DNA of 64,000 bases from positions 1-64,000 of the forward strand of contig JAFQZQ010000016.1 of NCBI GenBank assembly GCA_017405845.1. Reading direction: 5' to 3'. This DNA is from Mogibacterium sp. (GTDB lineage: Bacteria; Bacillota; Clostridia; Peptostreptococcales; Anaerovoracaceae). Every line of letters begins with the position of its first letter. Position 1 is the first letter of the stretch. Shown here one piece after another: positions 15,650 through 23,625 of the stretch. The notes beneath the pieces are model-generated. The model did not search any database. It was not told the origin of the DNA and saw only the letters and a list, made by a program, of their open reading frames with translations. A program made the position numbers and the translations under genes.

Positions 15650-16879
15650 CTACAGCGGCAGTTCGCGTCCTTCCTTCTTCCATGAATAGAATTCCGCTGT
15701 TGCTGTGAAGATTGCGTCTCCGGAGGAGTTCAGTGCTGTCTCTACAGAATCCTGGATTACGCTGATGATGAATCCGATTCCTACCATCTGCATTGCGATG
15801 TCCTGTGGAATTCCGAACATCGAGCATCCGAGAGGTACCAGCAGCAGGGATCCGCCTGCAACGCCGGAAGTTCCGCATGCAGAAAGTGTAGCAACGATGC
15901 TCAGCAGGATAGCCATTGGGAATGTTACGTCAACGCCTGTTGTCCAGCATGCAACCAGTGTGAGTGTTGTGATCGTAACTGCAGCTCCGTCCATGTTGAT
16001 GGTCGAACCGAGAGGGATCGATACGGAGTACATATCCTCGTCAAGTCCGAGATCCTTGCAGAGCTCCATGTTGACAGGGATGTTCGCAGCCGAGCTTCTT
16101 GTGAAGAAAGCTGTGAGCGCACTTCTCTTGATGCAGTACCACATGAGTGGATAAGGGTTGCGCCTGAGTACCAGAGCTACGATGATCGCATTGATACCGA
16201 GCGAAGTAAGGCACATTGTGCATACCAGCAGAGCTACCAGCTGACCGTAGTTCATGAAGATTGCGAGTCCGCTTGTCGAAACTGCGTTGAATACGAGACC
16301 CATGATTCCGAATGGTGCGCAGTTGATGACCCAGCGTACTACTACAGAAAGTGCTTCAGCCAGATCGCTGAAGATCTTCTTTGTTCCTGCGCTGGCTGCC
16401 TTGAGAGCGAGACCGATCACTACTGCCCAGAACAGGATCGCAATGTAGTTTGCGCTTGCAATGGCGTTGATCGGGTTGTTTACAAAGCTCAGGCACAGAT
16501 TCTTGAGAACTTCGAATACCGATCCCGGAGGAGTCAGGTCTTCAGCAACATTCTCAACACCTGTCAGAGGAACCTTTACCTTGAAAGTAAAGTTCATGCA
16601 TACTGCAACGAATGCAGCGATGAGTGTACTCAGCATGTACAGGAAAATAACGACTTTGAATCTGTCTGCATTTCCGCCCTTTGCGTTTGCAAGAGATGAA
16701 GCGACAAGAACGAATACCAGTACAGGTGCGATTCCCTTGAGGGCTCCGACGAACACATCACCGAAGATCGAGATCCACTGCTGCGAAGGAACAAGGAATC
16801 CCAGGATGGCTCCGATGATAAGACCGATTAAGATCCTCAGTACCAGGCTGATATTCATCCATTTCTGGAATAAATTCAT
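15650..16879 (-). CDS. sstT: Serine/threonine:Na+ symporter, SstT type
   Basis: 409 residues, a full-length dicarboxylate/amino acid:cation symporter (DAACS) fold with eight helices and two re-entrant hairpins. Recognisable parts are the serine-rich RSSAANIPVN loop near residue 272, the NMDGAA motif near residue 303, and the C-terminal QDSVETALNSSGD. Domain order and the LGLDEDMYSVSIPLGSTINM stretch fit SstT better than glutamate carriers. With sdaAA/sdaAB close by, serine uptake for deamination is the likely role. A terminator-like hairpin sits in its leader, suggesting control by attenuation. Confidence 0.93.
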   Translation of the reverse strand: MNLFQKWMNISLVLRILIGLIIGAILGFLVPSQQWISIFGDVFVGALKGIAPVLVFVLVASSLANAKGGNADRFKVVIFLYMLSTLIAAFVAVCMNFTFKVKVPLTGVENVAEDLTPPGSVFEVLKNLCLSFVNNPINAIASANYIAILFWAVVIGLALKAASAGTKKIFSDLAEALSVVVRWVINCAPFGIMGLVFNAVSTSGLAIFMNYGQLVALLVCTMCLTSLGINAIIVALVLRRNPYPLMWYCIKRSALTAFFTRSSAANIPVNMELCKDLGLDEDMYSVSIPLGSTINMDGAAVTITTLTLVACWTTGVDVTFPMAILLSIVATLSACGTSGVAGGSLLLVPLGCSMFGIPQDIAMQMVGIGFIISVIQDSVETALNSSGDAIFTATAEFYSWKKEGRELPL

Positions 16880-16894
16880 AAGAAACCTCTTTTC

Positions 16895-16923
16895 TCAAAA
16901 AAACGGGAGATATACATCTCCCC
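16895..16923 (-). terminator. Terminator-like hairpin in the sstT leader
   Basis: GGGAGAT-GTAT-ATCTCCC (16922-16905 on the minus strand) followed by GTTTTTTT. It ends 16 bases before the sstT start and overlaps no gene. Because no promoter fits between it and the RBS, transcripts must read through it to express sstT. Confidence 0.7.
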
Positions 16924-16989
16924 TATAACAAACCGTTCAAAATATAACAAATAAAACAGGCGCTTATCCAGTACTAAAATAAAAACACT

Positions 16990-17068
16990 GTGACAGGTGC
17001 CTGTCCCGGTTAGACGCCCCTTCCGGGGACAGTCCCCGTTAGAGGCCTTTAACGGGGACTGTCCCCTC
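16990..17068. repeat. Repeat cluster: GTGACAG variant plus 17-bp REPIN-like doublet
   Basis: Starts with GTGACAGGTGCCTGTCCCGG, continues with a 29-bp unit (17015-17043), and forms the doublet GGGGACAGTCCCCGTTA (17025-17041), loop GAGGCCTT, TAACGGGGACTGTCCCC (17050-17066). It joins the two sequence variants of the family in one locus. It lies between the MscS-like gene and sstT. Confidence 0.85.
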
Positions 17069-17071
17069 CTT

Positions 17072-19885
17072 TTAGCTCATTTTTATATCATTTCGCTTGC
17101 ACATTTTTATAAGTTCGCCGTTCAGCAGGCGCTCTACTCTGCCGTGGCGGTACGATGTGCAGAACACCTTGAACCTGAGCTCGTACTTCGAAGAGTCAAA
17201 GCTCTGGACTCCCGTGTACTGCAGCTTGCTCGTGCAGTAGCCTGTCTCGTGAAGTGTCTTATTGATCACAGGGAGCTCGCGTGCTATCACGTCTTCTACG
17301 TGCTGCAGGTCTTCCCCGATGCTCACCGGCAGCATGCACATGACGCAGGCGTCGCCTTTGGATTTGTTCTTAATGGCAATGAGTTTGGCGTTGTTGATGG
17401 AAATGATATTGCCGTAATACTTCAGCTTCGTTATTCTCATGCCGATGTTCATGACAAGGCCCTTCTGGTTTCCGGTCAGGGTATCCTGGACGGTAACGTA
17501 ATCGCCTACGTGGATCGCGTCCTCGAATATGATGAATATTCCCGCGAGTATATCCGCTATCATCGACTGCGCGCCGAAACCTATGATGACGGTCAGGACT
17601 CCGGCGGAAGCCAGTATGGTTTTTGCATCGATGCCCATCAGTACCAGGCAGTAGAACAGCACCGTGAATATGGCCGCGTATGCAACGAGGCTGCTCACCA
17701 GGTAGCAGACGGTCTCGCCACGCTGTGAGCAAAAGTATGCTACCAGCGACATCATCCAGTGTACAAGGCGGACTGCTACTATCGCAACTACGATTATCAG
17801 CTCTGCAGCCGTAAACGCGTACAGATTGAATCCGCGCTCCCAGTTTCCGCTGAACAGGTTTTCAGATATTGAGCCCGTCGCTGTCGGCCCTCCCCTGAAC
17901 GCATACTCGCAGACAACTATCACAGCTATGATAAACAGGAGCACCTTCAGGATGAATGCTATCTTCTGCTCAGGCGACCTGTGTTTAAGCGGAGTGATGT
18001 TCCAGTGCCAGCGTATAGGGAAGTACTCGTCCTTCTCCAGTTTTGCCCTCTCGAACAGTGTCGACTCGAGCACTTCAAACTCATCTTCTTCGTATTTTGC
18101 CGAAGACTGCGGCGCCGGTGCCTTGTCCCCCTGCTCTTCTTCTGTTTCCGGAGCCTGCTCCGATGAGTGCAGGCACGATGTGCCCAGAGCCAGCATCGCC
18201 AACAGGCACACGATCATATCCGCTATGAGGAATGCCGCGATCCTTCCCTGTGTCGCAGACAATGTCTCCCTGTCCTTTTCGTAGGAATCCGATGCCAGGT
18301 CCAGCGTTGCGTTAAAGATGAAATAATCGCCGCTCTCGGACAGCGTCATAGGCAGTTCCTTTACGATGCCAAGACAGCCGTCGCACAGATCTTCCTCATT
18401 TCTGATCGAGACTCCCGCATACATATTGTCGCGTGATTCCGCCTCATCGGTGAGCGAAGTCCATGCCCTGTCAGACCAGCCGTCAAGCAGAGGAAGAAAG
18501 GTCTTTGAAATAGGACTGTCAGTATTTTCGTGCAGATCGAGATGATCGAAGCGTGTGCTTGTCGCTATGGTTTTGCCGTCCTGCCCGAACAGGTAAATGC
18601 CCGAAATGTCGAGGGCTTCGGTGAGTTCCTTGAGCGCCTGCCGGTTTTTCAGAGAGTCATCCTGACTCACCACATACTCCGCCATTCTGGCTGTGCGTAT
18701 ATTCCGTTTGCTGAGCCAGCTGTTCAGCTGCCTTCTGAAAGTGGCGTTCTTTGCTGTCGCTTCCTTAGTGAGCTCCTCAAAAGCGAGCTGGTTTCCGCTC
18801 TCCTGTGCCATATTGCCGAGCACCTGTATGTGCAGCGAAAGCAAGCTGAATGCGACAAGCATGATGATGCCCCATGCCATGATCTTTCTGGTAAGGGTCA
18901 TATCACTTATCCTTTTGTACGCGGCCGAAGCGGTTTCTTCCGCTTTTCCACTGTGGCCTTTGTACATGATACTGAAGATGATGTAAAGCAGCATCAGGAG
19001 CGTACAGATACCGAAGATTGGCAGCAGAGATTTTATCACCTGCATCACGTAAAACTGCGTGCTGCCGGACGGCATCTCGCATACCACACACAGATAGTCA
19101 TACATTTGCATGCAGGCCTTGGCAGGGTTTCCTTTTTCCCAGCAAATGCCATCCTCGTCCGGATCCCGGAAATTGCTCTCAAAGTCTTCAATCGAATCAA
19201 ATCCGAGAGCAGAAACGCTCTTACCTATCAGGTCTTCATTTTCATTCAGCAGAATGGTCCCATCTACCATCGAAACCGCATAAAAGCTTGCTCCATCAGG
19301 AAGCTCGATCTCGTTCATCAGCTTCCGCCACGAAAATGTATTTTTTCTGATCTCACTGAGCTCATAATTGCTGATCTCGTAACGCAGCCGGTTTCCGTCC
19401 TCAAGATCCACTTCATATGCATAGGCATCTTCCATATTAGAGCTGGCGGAAGACACCAGATATTCTTTAAAGTACTCTCTCTCGCCCATTATCTGAGCAG
19501 GCTTGCCGGCACAAAGCTCCTCGCCGTATGAAGCAAGCGTCTTACCCTTCGGATTTATTACGGCAATATAAGACGCGTCCATCAGCTGTGCGTATTTTCT
19601 CAGCCTGGCCTTGCCCGGTAACGCATTCTCGAGGTCATGTTCCTGCAGAAATGCCACAGCCTGACCCATGGCACGGTTCTCATTATCGTAGTCGTGCAGA
19701 AGCATTGTTTCATCGAGTATCAGCGAAGAAACTCCCGAACCGATCTGATGCATCGATTCGTAGAGCGCATCGCGCGTGTTTTCCTCTACCCTGTTAGCCG
19801 AGAATCGGAACGTTCCGATCAAGGCCGCCGCAAGGCACACGACCCATACAAGTATTAGTAATGTAATACAGGTTTTGCGTTTCAT
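17072..19885 (-). CDS. Large mechanosensitive-channel (MscS) protein with two extracytoplasmic sensor domains
   Basis: 937 residues, about three times the length of MscS. Order: membrane helix (6-26), extracytoplasmic domain (27-283) of Cache-like look, helices at 284-307 and 334-356, a second extracytoplasmic domain (357-545), a helix (548-571), an acidic Pro/Glu linker (575-600), then the channel: helices near 642-662, 688-708, 726-750, pore helix GFGAQSMIADILAGIFII (769-786) and the cytoplasmic beta domain beginning GDYVTV (794). The sensor parts resemble those of chemoreceptors and kinases, so a ligand may gate the channel. It follows a lysS terminator and has its own transcript start. 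Confidence 0.85.
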   Translation of the reverse strand: MKRKTCITLLILVWVVCLAAALIGTFRFSANRVEENTRDALYESMHQIGSGVSSLILDETMLLHDYDNENRAMGQAVAFLQEHDLENALPGKARLRKYAQLMDASYIAVINPKGKTLASYGEELCAGKPAQIMGEREYFKEYLVSSASSNMEDAYAYEVDLEDGNRLRYEISNYELSEIRKNTFSWRKLMNEIELPDGASFYAVSMVDGTILLNENEDLIGKSVSALGFDSIEDFESNFRDPDEDGICWEKGNPAKACMQMYDYLCVVCEMPSGSTQFYVMQVIKSLLPIFGICTLLMLLYIIFSIMYKGHSGKAEETASAAYKRISDMTLTRKIMAWGIIMLVAFSLLSLHIQVLGNMAQESGNQLAFEELTKEATAKNATFRRQLNSWLSKRNIRTARMAEYVVSQDDSLKNRQALKELTEALDISGIYLFGQDGKTIATSTRFDHLDLHENTDSPISKTFLPLLDGWSDRAWTSLTDEAESRDNMYAGVSIRNEEDLCDGCLGIVKELPMTLSESGDYFIFNATLDLASDSYEKDRETLSATQGRIAAFLIADMIVCLLAMLALGTSCLHSSEQAPETEEEQGDKAPAPQSSAKYEEDEFEVLESTLFERAKLEKDEYFPIRWHWNITPLKHRSPEQKIAFILKVLLFIIAVIVVCEYAFRGGPTATGSISENLFSGNWERGFNLYAFTAAELIIVVAIVAVRLVHWMMSLVAYFCSQRGETVCYLVSSLVAYAAIFTVLFYCLVLMGIDAKTILASAGVLTVIIGFGAQSMIADILAGIFIIFEDAIHVGDYVTVQDTLTGNQKGLVMNIGMRITKLKYYGNIISINNAKLIAIKNKSKGDACVMCMLPVSIGEDLQHVEDVIARELPVINKTLHETGYCTSKLQYTGVQSFDSSKYELRFKVFCTSYRHGRVERLLNGELIKMCKRNDIKMS

Positions 19886-19987
19886 AAGATTTGCCTCAAA
19901 TGCTTTTGCACATAGTTGTAGTCATACTAATTGTAGCGATATGAAAGCGCACCCGCCATAATGCTCAATAAAACATAAGATAGCGCA

Positions 19988-20023
19988 AATAAAAAAAGCA
20001 CGGGCTTTTAATCAGCCCATGCT
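19988..20023 (-). terminator. Rho-independent terminator of greA-lysS
   Basis: AGCATGGGCT and AGCCCGTGCT form a 10-bp stem with one G-U pair (20023-19997 on the minus strand) followed by TTTTTTT. It lies 12 bases after the lysS stop. Confidence 0.88.
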
Positions 20024-20034
20024 TATTTACCTGT

Positions 20035-21987
20035 CTAGTACAGCTTTGCGCCTGCCGGGATGCGGTCGTCTACGAGCAGGAGGTTGAGCATCTCATCTCC
20101 GTCGTACTCGTTGACTGCGCTGATCAGCATTCCGTTGGAGTATTCGCCCACCATCTTTCTCGGTGGGAGGTTCACGATTGCGATCGCGGTCTTTCCAACG
20201 AGTTCGGATGGATCGTAGTACTGCTTGATGCCGCTCAGGATGACTCTGTCCTCGCCGGATCCGTCGTTCAGGACGAACTTCAGCAGCTTGTCAGACTTCT
20301 TAACTTCTTCGCAGCTCTTGATCTTGACTGCGCGGAAGTCGCTCTTGCTGAATGTATCGAAGTCCACTTCCTCTTCGAAGAGCGGCTCTACCTTTACCTT
20401 GCTGAAATCGATCTCTACGCGCTCTTTCTTAGCACCTGCGCCCTTTCCTTCCGGCTTCATTGTCGGAAAGAGCTGGACGTCTCTGATGGTTGCGCTGTTG
20501 GTGAGCAGCATTACGAGTCTGTCGACGCCGATGCCGATTCCGCCTGTAGGAGGCATTCCGACTTCGAGAGCGTTTACGAAGTCTGTATCCATCGGATGAG
20601 CCTCATCATCGATTCCGAGGTCGAGCTGTCTCTGCTGCTCGGCAAATCTCTCGTACTGGTCGATCGGGTCGTTCAGCTCGCTGAACGCATTCGAGATCTC
20701 CCAGCCGTTGATGTAGGACTCGAATCTTCTTGTGATGCGAGGGTCCTTAGGGTCCTTCTTTGCAAGCGGCGAAACTTCGAGCGGATGTCCGCAGACGAAG
20801 CACGGTCCGTCGAGGAATCCAGGGATGTCTTCGCAGTAGTCCTCAAACATCTCGGCGATGATCTTACCTCTTGACCAGTCTGCTTCATTTTCGAATACCA
20901 TGCCGTATTTCTTTGCAGCCTCGATAGCCTCTTCATCGCTGTCGATCTTGTCGAACGGGATGCCTGTAGCCTTGATGACTGCCTCGGTCATGTCGATCTT
21001 GTTCCAAGGCGGAGTCACGTCGAACTCCTTGTCACCGTACTTGATGATAGGGCTTCCGTTGACTGCCATAGCGCACTTGTATGTAACCTGCTCCATGAGG
21101 TCCATCATGGTCTCGAGGTTAACGTACGCCTTGTATGCTTCCATCGATGTGAACTCAGGGCTGTGGTTCTTGTCCATGCCCTCGTTTCTGAACACCTTGC
21201 CGATCTCGTAAACTCCGTCGAGTCCGCCGACGATGAGTCTCTTGAGGTGAAGCTCGAGTGAGATGCGGAGCGTCATGTCGATGTCGAGTGTGTTGTGATG
21301 TGTGATGAACGGTCTTGCAGCCGCGCCGCCCGCGATGTTGCCGAGTACAGGTGTCTCAACCTCGATGAGGTCGTAGTCGTCCTCGAGCACCTTGCGCATA
21401 GTGCTGATGATCTTGGCGCGCTTCATGAAGGTGTCTCTTACATCCTCATTCATGATGAGGTCTACGTATCTCTGGCGGTATCTGAGGTCGGTATCCTTGA
21501 GGCCGTGCCACTTGTTCGGCAGAACCTGCAGCGATTTGCAGAGCAGCTTTACTTCCTGTGCCCTTACGCTCACCTCGCCGGTCTTTGTCTTGAAGACCTC
21601 GCCCTTGATGCCGAGGATGTCGCCCGTGTCATATGTCTTGAATACGTTGTACTCGTCCTGTCCGATGTTGTCTCTTGCGACGAAGATCTGGATACGGCCC
21701 TGCTTGTCCTGCATGTCGACGAATGCGACCTTGCCCATGCGGCGGAACGCCATGATACGGCCTGCAACTCTGACCTCTTCGCCTTCCATCTCATCGAAGT
21801 TGCTTTTGATGTCCTTCGACCATGTGGTCACATCAAAAGTCTCCTCGAGATAAGGGTCTCTTCCCATGGCGCGGAGCTCTTCGAGCTTCTTTCTCTTGAT
21901 CTGTCTCTGCTCGCCTATCTCCTTTTCGGTAAGCTCGCGCTCAACAGCTTCAACAGCAGCTTTGATTTCATTCTTGATGTCAGCCAT
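20035..21987 (-). CDS. lysS: Lysyl-tRNA synthetase (class II) with C-terminal tRNA-binding domain
   Basis: 650 residues against about 500 for ordinary LysRS. Residues 1-520 hold the N-terminal helix, the anticodon-binding OB fold, motif 2 (FRNEGMDKNHSPEFTSMEAY) and motif 3 (GMPPTGGIGIGVDRLVMLL). Residues about 524-650 form an extra domain of the Trbp111/EMAP-II kind, recognised by LSGIKQYYDPSELVGK and VNLPPRKMVGEYSNGML, as normally found at the C-terminus of MetRS. This should raise affinity for tRNA. Start ATG overlaps the greA stop (TAATG), with GGAGG upstream, so the two are coupled. Confidence 0.96.
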   Translation of the reverse strand: MADIKNEIKAAVEAVERELTEKEIGEQRQIKRKKLEELRAMGRDPYLEETFDVTTWSKDIKSNFDEMEGEEVRVAGRIMAFRRMGKVAFVDMQDKQGRIQIFVARDNIGQDEYNVFKTYDTGDILGIKGEVFKTKTGEVSVRAQEVKLLCKSLQVLPNKWHGLKDTDLRYRQRYVDLIMNEDVRDTFMKRAKIISTMRKVLEDDYDLIEVETPVLGNIAGGAAARPFITHHNTLDIDMTLRISLELHLKRLIVGGLDGVYEIGKVFRNEGMDKNHSPEFTSMEAYKAYVNLETMMDLMEQVTYKCAMAVNGSPIIKYGDKEFDVTPPWNKIDMTEAVIKATGIPFDKIDSDEEAIEAAKKYGMVFENEADWSRGKIIAEMFEDYCEDIPGFLDGPCFVCGHPLEVSPLAKKDPKDPRITRRFESYINGWEISNAFSELNDPIDQYERFAEQQRQLDLGIDDEAHPMDTDFVNALEVGMPPTGGIGIGVDRLVMLLTNSATIRDVQLFPTMKPEGKGAGAKKERVEIDFSKVKVEPLFEEEVDFDTFSKSDFRAVKIKSCEEVKKSDKLLKFVLNDGSGEDRVILSGIKQYYDPSELVGKTAIAIVNLPPRKMVGEYSNGMLISAVNEYDGDEMLNLLLVDDRIPAGAKLY

Positions 21988-22466
21988 TATCTCTTGACCT
22001 CCACGACTTTATATCTGGCCATTCCGTCCGGAACTGCGAACTCTACCTTGTCGCCTGCCTTCATACCAAGAAGGTGCTGACCTACCAGGGACACGTTCGA
22101 GAGCTTTCCGTTGAGCGGATCTGCCTCTGTTGTACCTACGATCTTGTAAGTGCTCTTTTCATTTGTATTGAGGTCCTCGATAGTGACTGTGCGGCCTGTC
22201 TGAACCGAATCGTCGCTCTCATCAGTTTCCTCTACGATGACGGCTGTACGGAGAATCTCCTCGATGTTGCTGATTCTCTCTTCGGTTTCAGCCTGTGCGT
22301 CCTTCGCTGCATCGTACTCAGCGTTCTCGCTGATATCTCCGAGAGAGATGGCTTCTTTGAGCCTTTCAGCGTTCTCTTTACGGACTACGGTAATAAGATG
22401 TTCCAGCTCGGCGTTAAGGCTTTCATAACCCTCTCTGGTCATTTCGTTTGACTTTAAAGCTGCCAT
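21987..22466 (-). CDS. greA: Transcription elongation factor GreA
   Basis: 159 residues. N-terminal coiled coil (about 12-80) with the tip ISENAEYDAAKDAQ, whose acidic residues enter the RNA polymerase secondary channel and stimulate cleavage of backtracked RNA, then the C-terminal FKBP-like domain ending VPDGMARYKVVEVKR. greA-lysS order is common in Firmicutes; the stop overlaps the lysS start by one base. Confidence 0.97.
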   Translation of the reverse strand: MAALKSNEMTREGYESLNAELEHLITVVRKENAERLKEAISLGDISENAEYDAAKDAQAETEERISNIEEILRTAVIVEETDESDDSVQTGRTVTIEDLNTNEKSTYKIVGTTEADPLNGKLSNVSLVGQHLLGMKAGDKVEFAVPDGMARYKVVEVKR

Positions 22467-22481
22467 AATTGTTCCTTTCTT

Positions 22482-23576
22482 CTATATCTCTTCTATAGTG
22501 ACATTTTCACTTGCTGTCAGTCTCATCAGTGACGAGTACTTCAGTTTAAATCTCATTATGTCGCCAACGCGGATCGGCTCCCTGCAGTCCTCGATGTCCA
22601 CTATTGTGTGATCTCCCGAGGCCATTGCCACCTCTGCGCCTTCGAGCTCCGGCACCAGGTCGTCTATGTCGCCGTAGTCGGCTCTTCCTACTGCCAGGAT
22701 GGCACGTCTGCGGCGGCCTCTGTCGACGTATACCGCCTTCTTGCCGAAAGCGTCAACGCCCAGCTCTCCGATCGGATGCGTCGGCTTAACGTTTGTCTCT
22801 ATGACCTCTGCCTCGAGTACAAAGCATTCGTCGCTCAGAACGTCGACCTCCTCTCTGCCGTAGCAGGTGCGAAGGTCCTCGAGCGGTCCGATGTGCGAAA
22901 CGGCTCCGATCCTGAGCATGTTGACCTTAGGATTCATGACGCCGTCGAACAGCGGTATGAGGCTTGATGTTGCTCCGCCCGACACTATCTCGAGTGGCCT
23001 GCCTATCGCTTCCTCAACAGCCTCCGCCCAGTCGGCCAGCATGTCCATCTTCTCTTTGTTCGGCTTTACCGAACCGACGCAGCCGAGGTTTGTGCCGATA
23101 CCTGCGAGGTGGATCCATTCGAGATCGCTCTCCACGTATTTGGCTACATCGACCAACTCCTCCTTCTCGAAGAAACCCTCTCTGAGGTCCCCGAGGTCCG
23201 CCATCAGTATGACGTTGTGGACCTTGCCGTTATTGCCGGCTGCCTCATTGAGAGCCTTGAGCGTGTCGAGGCTGCTCTCCAGGCTGTAGTCGCAAACTTT
23301 CACCATCTCGTCGAGCTCCGACAGCATCGGTACTCTTATCATGAGAAGCGGGATCTTTACTCCGGCGTCTCTCGCCCTTATGAGCTGCTCGAGCCTCGAT
23401 GACGCGATCCACCTGGCGCCGCAGCTCTCGTAATCGAGCGCTACCGATGGCAAGCCCGTCGTCACCTTTATGACTCCCGCAACGTCTATTCCGGCGTCGC
23501 GGCACCAGCCGATAATGGTGCTCATGTTGTGCCTGAGGTTCTCGTGGTTGACTACTAATGTTGGACGTTTTTTCAT
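22482..23576 (-). CDS. Alanine/ornithine racemase family PLP enzyme
   Basis: 364 residues. The PLP lysine is K37 in AGVIKVTTGLPSVA, matching the GVTKV..G.P motif of clostridial ornithine racemase (Orr) and of the wider alanine-racemase N-terminal barrel. Later motifs are GIGTNLGCVGSVKPN and SGGATSSL, the phosphate-binding part. Residues 240-364 form the C-terminal beta domain. It lies 15 bases before greA, likely in one operon. True substrate could be ornithine, lysine, alanine or another amino acid; production of a D-amino acid is the safe statement. Confidence 0.87.
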   Translation of the reverse strand: MKKRPTLVVNHENLRHNMSTIIGWCRDAGIDVAGVIKVTTGLPSVALDYESCGARWIASSRLEQLIRARDAGVKIPLLMIRVPMLSELDEMVKVCDYSLESSLDTLKALNEAAGNNGKVHNVILMADLGDLREGFFEKEELVDVAKYVESDLEWIHLAGIGTNLGCVGSVKPNKEKMDMLADWAEAVEEAIGRPLEIVSGGATSSLIPLFDGVMNPKVNMLRIGAVSHIGPLEDLRTCYGREEVDVLSDECFVLEAEVIETNVKPTHPIGELGVDAFGKKAVYVDRGRRRRAILAVGRADYGDIDDLVPELEGAEVAMASGDHTIVDIEDCREPIRVGDIMRFKLKYSSLMRLTASENVTIEEI

Positions 23577-23597
23577 AGTGTCTGTCCTTTCATGAAT

Positions 23598-23625
23598 GTG
23601 ACAGAAGAACCGTCCCCGCTGTCAC
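23598..23625. repeat. Single GTGACAG-ended palindromic repeat
   Basis: GTGACAG (23598-23604), AAGAACCGTCCCCG, CTGTCAC (23619-23625): the same end sequence as at 7423-7450 and 7711-7743. It sits between the racemase gene and the acyl-CoA synthetase; its last base is part of the synthetase stop codon. Confidence 0.75.

Noticed and set aside
16880..17000. T-box leader for the serine symporter
   Set aside because: No T-box sequence (TGGNACCGCG) or specifier stem, and the leader is too short.
18530..19531. Plus-strand open frame of 333 codons
   Set aside because: Antisense to the MscS-like gene, no RBS, no recognisable domain.
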